Shown piece by piece: positions 21,926-32,936 of a stretch of 64,000 bases of DNA. The DNA is from Taudactylus pleione. Lineage: Eukaryota > Chordata > Amphibia > Anura > Myobatrachidae. A program made the translations under genes and the position numbers. The stretch covers positions 3,654,001 through 3,718,000 of the forward strand of contig JAUIMM010000636.1 of the NCBI GenBank assembly GCA_031769625.1, in the 5' to 3' direction. Under the pieces are notes generated by a model. It worked only from the letters and a program-made list of their open reading frames with translations. It made no database searches and was not told the DNA's origin. Each line of letters opens with the position of its first letter. The stretch's first letter is position 1.

Positions 21926-22321
21926 TTATTTACAAGATGCAATTCCATATCCTCTAACAGTTACAGGATTAGGTTCTGTTAAAATAAAAAAAGAAACACG
22001 TCTTTCAGGACTGAGTGACGTCAATAAAAGATACATTTTGATCATTTCTGCCCTTATATTAACAAACATGCCCAAATCTTTATGACACTGATACGTTGAA
22101 TTACTAGATCTCTATTTAATAGACAACAATACCTACAACAAACCAATACAATTGATCACCATTGTTAATTTTAATTGCCACTAATTCACTCTTTCTACTG
22201 TTATGAATATGCTCTTGAGAAAACTAAACTAATAGTCTAATAGAAGGGCAGAGATAGGCTAGGTTTAATGACATTCTGCTTTCATCTGTCTATGATGCCT
22301 CATTATATTGTAAGAAGTGAG
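21926..22321. other. AT-rich DNA without a feature
   Basis: No coding frame or repeat structure that I can support. Confidence 0.4.
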
Positions 22322-22402
22322 CTCCCGCTGGTCGTTTTCGACATCAATCATCACCCGAACAATCTGCCGATAACGGTTGTGCATGTTCGGGGGTGAGGGG
22401 GG

Positions 22403-22440
22403 GTGCCTGCACTGAACAACATATTGTTCAGTGTGGGCAC
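22403..22440. repeat. Hairpin, 38 bp
   Basis: GTGCCTGCACTGAACAA and TTGTTCAGTGTGGGCAC around CATA. Part of a GC-richer repeat block (22320-22500) with ATCGTACTGTCG words. Confidence 0.8.
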
Positions 22441-22540
22441 CTACAGGATGAGGAATGATTACAATTTCGTAATCGTACTGTCGTCATCCCATCACCTAAT
22501 GGATTTAGAGAAGCCCCGCTCCCCAGTGCTGCCATCAATG

Positions 22541-23440
22541 GATTGAATTGTGGGGCCCAGGACTCACAAAATAGGCACGTCCCCCCTCCTCGTGTTTCTG
22601 CAACTCCAACCCCACAGTGTCTCCCCAGCCAGCACCCCTTCTGTCTCTTAAGACAGCACTCCTTCAGTGTTTCCAGACAGCATCCCTTCTGTCTCTCCAG
22701 CCAGCTCCTGTATCCAGCCCCTTACAGCCCACAGACACTTACCTTCTCCTATGTCTTCTGGCTGCTCCTCTTCGCACTGCGGTTGGTTCCTCTGTCGGTA
22801 GTGCAGTGCGCGTGATGTCATGATGTCACATGCACCTTGTCTCAATAAGAAAAAAAAAAAACTTATTGTAGCAGGCAGCTGCAATACTCACAGTTCTCTC
22901 TCAGTGATCCTCCCCACATTCTCCTCAGTGATCCCTACACTTCCCCCAGCTCAGTGACACCCCAATACATTCCCCTCTCTCTCTCAACAATCCACTCCAG
23001 ATTCTCCTCTCTCTCTCTCTCTCACCAATCCCCTACATATTTCCCTAGGCTGTGGGAATGGCAGGGTGCTGGAGGGTGATGGCCACGAGTCTCTGCGTGC
23101 GGCAAAGGTGGCGTGGCCGGACGGAAAAGGGGTGTCCTCGGGACACGCATCCAATTTGTCAGGCTTGGGGGTGTGCCAAGCACTTACTATTATTCATTCT
23201 AAGTCCCGTGCCAGGCAGAGGTTTGAACCTCGAAAGGGGCTCTCCTGTGCGCGTCGAAGGCGCTCCCAAAAAAGACCACAACAAAATGGACATGTCTTTA
23301 AGATGCATCCCCTTTTCATCATTCTTGGGGGCGTGTCTGGCACTTACGGACATGCCGGGCTGCCCCCAAGCGCTCATACCTCAGTGAATAGATGCCAGGC
23401 TCCCATTCACCGGCGGTGATCGCTGCAACGTGCATGTGCT
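22541..23440. repeat. Repeat-derived GC-rich block
   Basis: Contains CAGCACCCCTTCTGTCTC-type direct words (22625-22720), CT-rich low-complexity DNA (22890-23045) and a CpG-rich segment (23050-23440). Open frames here are proline-, serine- and glutamine-rich translations of simple sequence. No gene can be supported. Confidence 0.45.
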
Positions 23441-23527
23441 GAATGCAGAGGACGACATGTCTGTGCACACTAAAACAGAGCCGGAACTCTGCTAGTTCCG
23501 CCTCTGAATCAGGACCCCTCTCCCAGC

Positions 23528-23632
23528 ACAGCACCCATCACCGAGCAGCACAGCACCCATCACCGAGCAGCACAGCACCTCTCTCCCAGCACAGCACCCC
23601 TCTCCCAGCACAGCACCCATCACCGAGCAGCA
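23528..23632. repeat. Short tandem repeat, CAGCACAGCACCC units
   Basis: Units of about 20-23 bp (CACCCATCACCGAGCAGCA, CACCCCTCTCCCAGCA) repeated about five times. Confidence 0.85.
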
Positions 23633-23804
23633 CAGGCGACAGAAGCATCCAGCAACACCCATCACCAGTAACCCATAGCATTACTCATACGCAGAGCTGT
23701 AACACATTTTGGTGCCCTGTGCCAGCAAGAGCATTGGCACCTTCAAACCCCTTTTGTTTTCAATAGGGACAGAGGCATGGTTTTACTTGGAAGGAACTTG
23801 GTCA

Positions 23805-24215
23805 CACAATAGTACCCTCAATTCAAATTACACCACACAATAGTGCTACCTTATTTACATTACATCACCGGACAGTGTCCGTTATTCACGTTAAGCGTTA
23901 AGTTACCCAGTAGTGTCCGTTATTCACATTAGGCCACACAGTATTGCCCCTTATTCACATTACATCACACAGTAGTGCCCCTTATTCACATTACATCACA
24001 CAGTAGTGCCCCTTATTCACATTACATCACACAGTAGTGCCCCTTATTCACATTACATCACACAGAAGTGCCCCTTATACACATTACATCACACAGTAGT
24101 GCCCCTTATTCACATTACATCACACAGTAGTGCCCCTTATTCACATCACATCACACAGTAGTGCCATGATACACATTACGCCACACAGTAGTTCACATAA
24201 TACACATAAGGACAT
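23805..24215. repeat. 31-bp tandem repeat array
   Basis: Unit CACACAGTAGTGCCCCTTAT with TCACATTACAT; AGTAGTG recurs exactly every 31 bases from 23971 on. About 13 units, diverged at both margins. A related word (TATGCCACACAGTAGG) is repeated inside the hAT element at 62233-63580. Confidence 0.92.
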
Positions 24216-24493
24216 GCATTATAAGAGACTTCCTCAGGGACCAGTCACCCATATGCCAAACAAACCAAAGCTGACACCAGGTGAGTGATGTCATCAAGCC
24301 ACGACTCCACTGCAGATGCCCCTCACACCACAGGCAGCAACCTGTTACCATAGTGACAACCCAACACCAATAAAATAGCACAGCTGGAAGAAACAAGGGG
24401 TCCCTAAACATTAATATGAAGCCAGTCTGACAAATAGTAAGAGATGCTTTGTATGATATTGCAGAATAGCAAGGGAATAATATGCCCTCAGAG

Positions 24494-25042
24494 GGCCTGA
24501 TTCAGACCCGCTCGCAAGCGCTGAGCGCTTGCATGCAGGTCGATGTTGGGCCAGTGTGCATGCGCATGTCAGACCTGGCTCCGTCGTGCGCATGCGCGAG
24601 ACCCGGATAGCGACGGGCACAACGGCGCTATGGGTCTCGCTACAAAGGGGGCGTGCTGTCGATGGTGAGTGACAGCACGCCCCCTTTGGTGGGCGTGTCG
24701 GGGGCGTTGCTGCCCAGACAGAGGCGTTCCCATGGGAACGCCTACCATCTGGGGCCGGCCCCACTGACATCACAAGTGATGTCAGTGGGAATGCTTTTGG
24801 CTCTGATAGAGCCAAAAGCACTACTGGGCTTGCGGTAGACGAGACCCTACCGCAAGGGTCTCGTCGCAAGCCCGATGGTCGCAATGGTCTTGACCATCGC
24901 GACCATCTTTTTGGCCGCTCGCTATAGCTGTGGGTGGTCACCCACAGCTATGAGAGCGGCCAGAAGGCCGCTCTGAAGTTCAGAGGGACGGCCCTAATTC
25001 AGAGCGAGCGCTCTGTCAGAGCGTCCGGCTCTGAATCAGGGC
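24494..25042. mobile_element. Hairpin-chain MITE, copy A
   Basis: Ends GGCCTGATTCAG and CTGAATCAGGGC are inverted, with CAGAG on both sides (24489-24493 and 25043-25047), a likely 5-bp target duplication. The interior is a row of near-perfect hairpins: 24644-24688, 24722-24743, 24761-24788, 24793-24819, 24874-24907 and 24923-24950, with more weakly paired ones between. Copy B at 60268-60817 has the same hairpins in the same order when reversed. CpG-rich and non-coding: frames here cross the hairpins and show no protein family. Confidence 0.88.
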
Positions 25043-25047
25043 CAGAG

Positions 25048-25880
25048 TGTTTAAACAGTCTATATACACTTTTACCTGTGCCATGTCAAATGTCCAAAAG
25101 ATCTGCCCAGGGCAAAAGAAATCTTGGAGCCCAGAACACCGATACCTCTGGGCCCCCCTCATCACCACCTTTGATCCCCGCACCTACACAAAATAGTTTC
25201 TTCTATTTAGTTTTACTTTTCAGAAGTACTGCTAGTATAAATGTAGAATGCACCATATATATACCACCAGCTTTAAAATTGTTTAAAAAAAAAAATGGTA
25301 TAAGCAGAAAGAGGCTTTAAATATATTTTTTTTTAATATACAAGTGAATGGAGGAAAGGTGTATTTACAGATCATTTATAGCAGTAAATAAAGTGCATAA
25401 CAAAAATAACAGAACTATAGAACAACTACACTTACAAATACCAAAAAAAAAGCAATACAAAAATGAATAATGTTGAACTGTATCTAGCTCAGAGGACCAC
25501 CAAACCTAAAATTTAAGATACCATATATTAAGGATCTACTAGTGACATTGGCATACAGTGTGTGTGGGTATGAATATTATTCTAAATATGCTGTTGCTGC
25601 TGCTACTTATCCATATAACCCATATATAAATATCCAATACAAAAATGAAGTAAAAATACACTAACTTTAATGGACCTTGTTGATGAAGGCTTAGGCTGTT
25701 GTGCTGCTATGCTGCCAGTGCATGTCACTCTTCTTCATGGCTGGGACTGCAAGGCGGGGAGGGTGTCCTTAGAGGGGATCATTATGATTTACCACTGGCC
25801 ACATGGGGTAGCTGGTGACATATCACCAAATCCAGGCCCCACCCATATGCCCTACTCACAATGGAATATAAATCCAGCTA
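25048..25880. other. No gene seen
   Basis: Mixed AT-rich DNA; 25090-25180 looks like the edge of a repeat (GGAGCCCAGAACACC). Short frames only. Confidence 0.4.
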
Positions 25881-25889
25881 ACCTCAGAC

Positions 25890-26440
25890 GGAATGCATAC
25901 GATTTACTGCCGGCCGTGCGGCTGGCGGTTCTAATCCCGGCAGCAGCATCCTGGCAGAGGAGATAATCTCGATTGTCCAAAGTAAGTATTTGCTAACCTA
26001 ATTCCCCCCCTAACCCTCCCTTAGGGGTGCCTAACCCTAACCTCCCCCCCCAGGTGCCTAATCCCCCCTCTAAGTGACCTAAACTAACCCCCCCTTCCCC
26101 GCCGCCTAAACCTAAGTCCCCCGGGGGGGGGTGCCTAACCCTAACCTCCCCCAGGGGTGCCTAATCCTAACCCCCCCTTCCCCTAGCCTAATCTTAACCT
26201 CCTGGGTGGGATGCCTAACCCTAAGTCCCCACTGGGAGCCCCCTAACCTGACACCCCCCCCCCCCCGCGGCTGCCCGCGTCTGGCTTACCTTCGATCGGT
26301 AAGCTGGGTGTCGGGCTCCCGGCGTAGGTCTAATGACAGGCATCGGGATTTCAACGCCTGTCATTAGACACTTGCCGGGATTAGACAGTCGGGAAGCCGG
26401 CGGTTGGAATTACGTCCGTCGGCTTCCCAACTGCTTCCCT
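25890..26440. mobile_element. Element with C-rich TTAGGG-like core, copy 3 (reversed)
   Basis: Same family as 8527-8919 and 9204-9580 but with the core on the other strand: CCTAACCCTAACCTCC units from about 25998 to 26255. Its ends carry ACTGCCGGCCGTGCGG and AGCCGGCGGTTGGAAT. A hairpin TCTAATGACAGGCATCGGG / CAACGCCTGTCATTAGA is at 26329-26370. No target duplication was found. Confidence 0.7.
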
Positions 26441-26799
26441 TTAAAACTTGTACATTCAGAACAATGAAAACTGCCACCCCTTTAGAGGGAGCAGAGTCAG
26501 ACAGCGGTGGTGCTGCAGGCCTGCAGCATGAATAGGATTGTGCCCGCTGGCAATGGATCCTGCTTCGCTGCCCTCCTACTTTTAGGTTTCCAGGGCCGCG
26601 GTGGCAGGTCAGGAACGGAAAAGGGAAGGGCTGGTGCAGCTTCATGCATAATGACGTCATGACATCATTCATATCTTGCGCAGCATGGACTGGACAGGAC
26701 GAAGTGACGGATAACCTGGGGGACGGTTTGATTATTTTTTTCCCTTACTTTTGCAACACCATAAGGGCAGCAGCGGTTAGTTTATAAATAACTATTAGA
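26441..26799. other. Mixed DNA, no gene
   Basis: Slightly GC-rich, no terminus or coding frame. Confidence 0.35.
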
Positions 26800-27289
26800 C
26801 GCAGTGGCCCAGTTTTGTGCCCCTAACCCTTGACCTGTGAACCACGGGTGCTGGGACGGACCCCTGCCCAATGCTCCCAGTAAGGGGAGAGGGAGGAGTC
26901 TCTGGGGCTACGCTAGCATCAGGGCCGGCGATTCCCTCCAGCCAGCTGTGATTAGGCAGCACCAGTGAGTCGGGGGAGAGGCAGCTAGCGGGAGGAAGGA
27001 GATCTGATAAGCCCACCTGACGGACAGCCCAGCCGAGCCCCGACACACAGTCCTCCCTTCCCTCCGACAGTGACACAGACTCTGAGCCCGTGTCACTAAT
27101 ACTATGGTGGCCAGTCAGTTCTGTGGGCGGCTGTGTGCTATGGGGAGCGATCACCCTGATCACCCCCCCTTGGATCCGCAAAGGAGAGCTCTTAGAGCCG
27201 CTTGTCCCGGTCCTGCTGCTGCCGCCCACTGTCACTCTGAGCCGGCCCTAGATTCCACATGCCGCCAGTGCTTTCATACCCGGCCGGCT

Positions 27290-27365
27290 GCATCATGACG
27301 TCACAACGCGGCCGCGTCATGACGTCACCACGCAATGACGCTGCCGCGTTATGATGTCAACACAC
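27290..27365. repeat. Three tandem TGACGTCA-type boxes
   Basis: CATGACGTCACAACG, CATGACGTCACCACG and TATGATGTCAACACA stand about 25-30 bp apart, each followed by AATGACGC- or GCCGCG-type words. TGACGTCA is the palindromic CREB/ATF site; here it comes from a short tandem duplication in repeat DNA. Confidence 0.6.
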
Positions 27366-27540
27366 AATGACGCGGCTGCCGGCCGTCTATATAGATGAGC
27401 ATGCTGCAGTGCCGCCCAGGAGGCAGTTCTGCCGGACGCTTCTGCAGACACCCAGACCGGCCCATCTAGCCATCGGCCCTTCTGGCATTTGCCAGAAGTG
27501 CCCGATGGCCAGTCCGGCCCTGCCCCTCTGCCTATCAGTG

Positions 27541-27660
27541 AAACACACACACACCCTCAACACACGCATGCACACACACACCCTCAACACACGCACGCAC
27601 ACACACACACCCTCAACACACGCACGCACACACACACACCCTCAACACACACACACACAG
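27541..27660. repeat. CA-rich tandem repeat
   Basis: Units of ACACACCCTCAACACACGC with CA runs between, about four copies. Confidence 0.92.
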
Positions 27661-27747
27661 CAATGCCCTCCCACACATTTGACCCTGGCCTGTCAGTGAC
27701 CCCCCCACACACACTCATTCCCCTCTGCCTTCCAGTGACCCCCCATA

Positions 27748-27774
27748 CATACACACACACACACACACACACAC
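27748..27774. repeat. (CA)n microsatellite
   Basis: Alternating A and C, about 13 units. Confidence 0.93.
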
Positions 27775-28395
27775 ATTCCCTCCTGCCGTTCTGTGCCCCA
27801 CATCTCCCATTTACCTCCATTTCAGTGGCTGTGTGGCCCTCATTGCTGCCTGCTGCAAGTGGGAGAAGTCCAAGTAGCAGAGTGTGCTGGGGAGGAAAGA
27901 GTCTGCTGGTCACAGCTCAGGCATATTCCAATCTGGCAGCTCTGAGCTCATGGTAAGGTGGCTGCTCTGGGGGAGGGGCCAGCCTCCAGGAAGTATAGCT
28001 CTAAGGGTACATCTACTGGAGGGGAACTACCTGCAACCTGACAAGTTGTCAGTGACAGCTGCCCTGCGCTGCAGATCTTCAGTGATGATCCGGTATGCGC
28101 TGAGGCTCCTGTTGCCTCATCGGTAAGTCTGTCCCTGGGCGGGCCCCACTCTCTGTCCGGGCCCGGGACTTCAGACCTAGCAGTCCCTCCCTGATGGCGG
28201 CCCTGCCTCTCACCTAACAGGAGTGAAAGAGAAAATGGTAGACTAGATATTCAGTTATTTCACATATATTATTGAGCTCAGTATTACAGAGCCGTGTATA
28301 TTCATAGGTGTGTCAAATTTGCAAATTTACAAACACTTTATGTTAAGATGAGAAGACCTTATTTACAGAGGTGGAGTTCTACAGCAGCAAAGATC

Positions 28396-28690
28396 TTAAA
28401 CTGGGTACAAACTATACAATATATCATTCCAACACTGATCGGAATGATATATAGCACATATAACAAAGTAAGTGACTATGTGTGTCGTTTATGATGGTTG
28501 TTCATCACATCGCCACTTCTGCTTTTCAGCTTGGATGGTGCAATGAACATCGCGGTTCTGTTACATGCAGCATGTAATAACACATTGCACCTTTGTACAT
28601 CAGAAGCGCAACGGAATTTACTGCACTATATAAGAAACTGTTAATAATAAATAATAAATTGTGCAGTGTGTATGGTGCGCAATGTGGGCT
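28396..28690. mobile_element. Diverged MITE, possibly of the GGTACACAC family
   Basis: Left CTGGGTACAAACTATAC and right-side GTGTGTATGGTGCGC resemble the ends at 779 and 21107. The termini are damaged, and an ATAATAAATAATAAA run interrupts the right half. Confidence 0.4.
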
Positions 28691-28717
28691 GGGTCACACA
28701 TCGTATAGCTTAAGTCT

Positions 28718-28885
28718 AAGGGAGAGATGTATCAAGCCTTGAAGATAAAGCGGCCCATAGCAAACAATAAACTTATAGCTATAATTTATCTACAACAGTC
28801 TATAAAATGACAGTTAGAAGCTGATTGCTTGCTATGGGTAACTTCTCCACTGTATCTCTCGCCAAGGTTTAACACATCTCCCCCT
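28718..28885. mobile_element. MITE of the CCAAT-arm family (diverged)
   Basis: GGAGAGATGTATCAAGCCTT on the left and AAGGTTTAACACATCTCCC on the right are inverted. Inner CCCATAGCAAAC and GCTTGCTATGGG also pair. Confidence 0.8.
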
Positions 28886-28989
28886 TAGACTTAGTTCCTT
28901 GCTGTAGTCCATCCTTTTCCATAACTTTTGTAATTGTAGATTTAAAGTGCCTGAAAGATCACATTAGCGTTACCTTCATTGGATCCCTA

Positions 28990-30060
28990 CTAAAGTACCC
29001 GTCATTTTTTACATTCAAAGAGGTACCATATACTTATCATTCAGCTTTTGGCACTATTTTGTGACCAGCATTAGATATCGTTATTCTTAAGATTTTTTCA
29101 AAGGCACGGACTGAGTGATGAGTAATTTAGAAATATATGACAGGGTAGTGCTAAAGTTTTGCCCATTAAAGTTCTGTTTTGTAAAAAGAAAATAAACTTT
29201 GCTCTATATTTTACTATTGCCTCAGTTTATTTAAAAGTTCAAAGCATTTCTTTGGCGTTCAGTAATGACAAAAAAGGATCACCGCTTTATAAGTCCCCTT
29301 CACTCATTGCTGTAATATTTTTTCTTCTCCATAATTTTCCTTTGAAGCTAAACAGTTGATGGAATAGCCCAGCGCTGTAGAAAATGCCCTCTCTTATGTG
29401 TGAAAGATTGGTAATTGCAACAAAAAAGATGCTTAGTGGCTTCTAATATTCATATAATTAGATTATCTTTCAATCCTACCTCATCTGAGAAAGCAGGAGC
29501 AATGTAATCCAAATCTGTTTACTTTGGCTATTTTTCTGATCGTTCTTTCTTTCTGATTGCATCAAAGGTTACTGGCAGTAAAAGCACATCAGCATATGTG
29601 GCGACAGGGCAGGTATTTGGACACATTGTAGACTAATCCTGTTGTTTTTTAGGATATGCCACTTAAAGTCTAAAGCCTGACTGGGCAGCTAAACTATAAG
29701 TTCAGATACAGTAACTGGATAATAACAAATCCCCTCTCAGAGCTTTAACGACATGGCTGTCTGTGATCCTTAATTGATTCAGAAATGCCAGGCGTTTGAT
29801 GGAAAGGCAGGAGAACATTATGCAATTGGACTGCATACACAGCTTTGTGAAATGCAAGAAGAGGAACATGGAGAATACATTGAAGCTCAACCTTCTAATC
29901 ACATTGGCATATGTTTAATCCATTTCACATGAAGCAGTAAAGAATTTGAAAAGTGCAGTTTTTCATTTACTCATCACAAATGGCGCATAAAGACAATATA
30001 TGGCAGCCGCGAAACAGAACCAAGTTCAGGTGTTAAAGCCATATTATAGAACACTTAGCC
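28990..30060. other. Repeat-poor, complex stretch; candidate conserved non-coding DNA
   Basis: For over a kilobase there is no terminal repeat, array or CpG-rich insert. The composition is even, with many homeobox-like TAATTG/TTAATTG and ATGCAAT words (for example CCTTAATTGATTCAG near 29769 and ATTATGCAATTGGA near 29817). There is no convincing exon. Old developmental enhancers in vertebrates often look like this. Conservation cannot be judged here. Confidence 0.35.
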
Positions 30061-30225
30061 ATCTAAATGTGGGAAATATTTGCAACATCTATAATGGGAT
30101 AGGGTTCCTAGCTCTGCCTTTAGCCCCTCATTTTATAGAGTGTTCCTCATGTTGACCCATATCCTGCTACTCAGCCTTCCCCACATTGACCCTTCTGTTT
30201 ATGTACATATGCATTAGAATGTGTA

Positions 30226-30866
30226 TTTTTTTTGCATAATATGTTTATTATTGAAATAACAAAATATAATTAAGAGACATCTTAAAGATACATTCCACGG
30301 CAGTGAAAAAGAACATGTACCAATGATACGTTGTAATAAGTAGATACATGTTGTTGACAGAGCAAGGTGACATCATGAAACCATTCAAATAGAAGCAAAA
30401 GTTTTATACGAAACTAGCTTAAACCAATTTTAGGCAAGAGTGAAATAGGGAGAGTCAGGAGGGGAGAATGGCAGGGAAGGGTGGGGAATAGGTGAGAGAC
30501 CTGCACAAATACCTGGTGGGGCCCCAATGATAGCTATAATGCTGAATGGCTGAATTCCCTCTAACTCAATACAGGAGATTTGGAGCCAGTTATGGGTGGT
30601 GATCTGGGTGGGATTGTAGACATGTAAGTTTTGTAGACCTCAGAGACTGTGTACTTCAGCCATGGGAACCAACTCCCACTAAAAATGGAAAGTTTATCAG
30701 CTGAGGAGAGCAAGACGTCTTCCGTAGATATGGAATAGCCTAGTTTCTGGAACCAGTCTTTATGAGTAGGGGATCTAGGGGGTTCCACAAAATGGGGATC
30801 CCAGAACAGGCAGCATTGCTTAAGTGGCGGAGGAGGAATTTTTATATAGCTTGTCACGAAATTATA
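30226..30866 (-). pseudogene. 3' end of a LINE, probably L1-type
   Basis: Read on the minus strand, a short open stretch (about 30857-30561; WDPHFVEPP and GSWFPWLKY are seen) is followed by an untranslated tail. An AATAATAAACAT polyadenylation-like signal near 30245 precedes an A run at 30226-30233. This is the layout of an L1-type LINE end: the tail of ORF2, 3' UTR and poly(A). The protein match is weak and from memory, so the clade is tentative. The 5' side is truncated against a Tc1 relic. Confidence 0.45.
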
Positions 30867-30867
30867 A

Positions 30868-31029
30868 AATTTGCAAAAATCTCAAAAAAACTTTTTACAC
30901 GTTGTCATTATGGGGTATTGTGTGTAGAATTTTGAGGACAAAAAATAACTTATTCCATTTTGTCATAAGGCTGTATCATAACAAAATGTGGAAAAAGTGA
31001 AGCGCTGTGAATACTTTCTGGATGCACTG
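30868..31029 (+). mobile_element. Terminal fragment of a second Tc1-like element
   Basis: The stretch from TGTCATTATGGGGTATTGTG to AATACTTTCTGGATGCACTG, followed by TA at 31030-31031, matches the well-known long terminal repeat of a Tc1-like family of fish and frogs. Only one end is present. Confidence 0.8.
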
Positions 31030-31376
31030 TATATATCTACATAATAATTCTGTAAGGCAGCCTTAGGAGAGGGTAACCAACCACTTTGGTAAATTTGGGT
31101 GGGGAGTCGGGATGGAAATGCAGGTGGGGGGGGAGATTCAGAGCATTGTTGAATAATTTCCACATCACTGCCCTCTTAATCCTGCTGCCCTAGTTTGCCT
31201 AATTACAGCTGACATTGTGGTTGTCTTATTATATATCTAACCATTCTTTTCAAAGCGACTCTGAATCTATTTTGCAGTTGCAACTTATTTTCGTTTTGTA
31301 AAAGTGATCTTTTTGCACACAATAGGCAAGCAATGTGTACTAATCCATTGTTTCGCCCTATAATCTGTACTGCAAG

Positions 31377-31776
31377 CAGACTTGCTGACCTATTGTTGAC
31401 TGCCTCTTCTGGGAGGGGGCAGCCAGGTTGGCACTGAGGGGGGCTGGGTTCAATAAGGATGGGAGGATCTGGGAGCGACATGGGTTGGAGGTACTTGGGT
31501 CTGGGGGGGTGTGATGATGCGATTGCGTTATCGTAGCCCCATTCCCCGCTATGCAATGCTGAGATTACAGGCATTGTGGAGCAGGCAGAGCCACGATGAC
31601 GCGATTCAAAGAAAATAGCATAATTGGCCGTCTGTGCCACCCACTTTACTGGGAAAGTGGGCAGCCGTGGCCGAGTGGACTCAAACTCAGGAGACTTGCC
31701 CACCTTTCTGTGTGGCCAGGAGCGCCACTGATTTTCAGGAAGCCTCCCGTCTGTTCTGGGAGGGTAGGCAAGTATG
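31377..31776 (-). mobile_element. TIR element, CATACTTGCC-end family
   Basis: Flanked by ACTGCAAG (31369-31376) and ACTTCAAG (31777-31784), an 8-bp duplication with one change. Ends CAGACTTGCTGACC (left) and GGGTAGGCAAGTATG (right) are inverted. GC-rich inside, with GATGATGCGATTGCG words shared with 50424-50689. Non-coding. Confidence 0.75.
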
Positions 31777-31784
31777 ACTTCAAG

Positions 31785-32696
31785 TGACAGTATCTTGTCC
31801 TCTCAGGTAAACCTTTATTGTTTATTTAGTTTTCTGTTAATGCAATATATCTAAAGTTACTAATGCAAACAATAGCAAAGAAATTAATTTCTTGATAGTA
31901 TAATCTCATTTCAGCTGCAAAAACAAACACATTTTTTAATGTAATGAAAACACTACAAAAACTTATATTTATGTGTACACCCCATATGCCCAAATGCATT
32001 GGCAGGACTTATGGTTCTACTAGTTCTGGTTATAAAGATAATACAATCTTCAAGTCACTGTCAATAATATCTTTTTAAATAGTGTGTTTTGAAAAATGTA
32101 TTCCAACTGGAAATATCTCTTATTATAACCTAGGACTATGTGAATGTAAAGTATAGCGCTTATATTTAAGCTGTATTAGGTCTTCTAACCATCCGCTTCA
32201 GACGGCTCGTAGTAGCTGTTCTGAGCCTCTATTGTTGCAGGGAATTCTAGTCCCTTTATCAATGCTGCATCTGGGTAACTTTTGACTTGTACAATCGAAT
32301 CTGAGAAAGAACCCATTTATCCTTTTATTCTTTCACTATCTGAGTAAATGGGAACCTAAATATAGCAACCATTTAACATTTCTTGCAGAAAATAGGAAAT
32401 TGCAGAGCTGACATAAGGGTATTGTTAAATGATGCAGTCTCAAGCTTTTTGACAATATATAGATAATTGCCCTAACAAAACACTAAACACAACTTTTATA
32501 CCAACACATAATAACATGCCATATAAAGTGCAGCTATAATGTTGGGCACTTGAATATTAAAAGAGATTCAAAAATAGATTTGCTATTGAAATAAGACGCT
32601 ATAAGATGGCCAACACAGCTGTTGAGTGTTTCATTAACTCTGTCCAACATGCTACAGTAAATGTCCCATTCCTTTCTTCAAAGTTATCATGTCTAA
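31785..32696. other. AT-rich DNA without a feature
   Basis: No coding frame, array or inverted terminus recognised. Confidence 0.5.
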
Positions 32697-32936
32697 AGCA
32701 GAGTACACGCTACACATTGTACAGTGTGTATGCCCGATCCGTCGTTCATTGCATTGTTTCATCAGCTGTTCTCCATGGCAGATGGTACAATGCAATGAGC
32801 AAAGCGGTGCTGTTACAGGCAGCATGTAACGTTACATTGTACCATCGTACACCGGATCGTACAGTGCACAATGTGTTGTTATATCGCATCATTCCATGCA
32901 GAGGGTTGCCCCGTCGTGCGGTGTGTACCCAGCATA
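32697..32936. mobile_element. MITE, GGTACACAC-end family, copy 3
   Basis: AGAGTACACGCTACACATTG on the left and GTGCGGTGTGTACCCAGC on the right are inverted. TAAAG occurs on both sides (before the left end and after CCCAGCA), a possible short target duplication. Inner arms ATGCAATG and CATTGTAC-type words pair. Non-coding. Confidence 0.75.

Larger units (their letters stand above)
26800..28207. repeat. GC-rich composite repeat block
   Basis: It contains a hairpin at 27459-27519 (GGCCCATCTAGCCATCGGCC, then CCGATGGCCAGTCCGGCC), a CREB-box-like triplet at 27290-27365, AC-rich tandem DNA at 27541-27660 and 27748-27774, and CAGTGACCCCCC-type direct words at 27690-27740. The final part (TGATGGCGGCCCTGCC near 28192) may be a terminus. 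Frames across it translate simple sequence. Confidence 0.5.

Noticed and set aside
23215..23240. B-box-like GGTTTGAACCTCG
   Set aside because: No A box at the right distance and no cloverleaf.
24411..24941. 176-codon minus-strand frame
   Set aside because: It runs through the hairpins of the MITE at 24494-25042; the translation mirrors itself and shows no domain.
31203..31703. 166-codon minus-strand frame
   Set aside because: It lies mostly within the MITE at 31377-31776 and runs out of it without change. No family match.
31663..31740. tRNA-like A box (GCCGTGGCCGAGTGG) inside a MITE
   Set aside because: No B box, anticodon stem or acceptor pairing follows, so it is not a tRNA or a clear tRNA-derived SINE.
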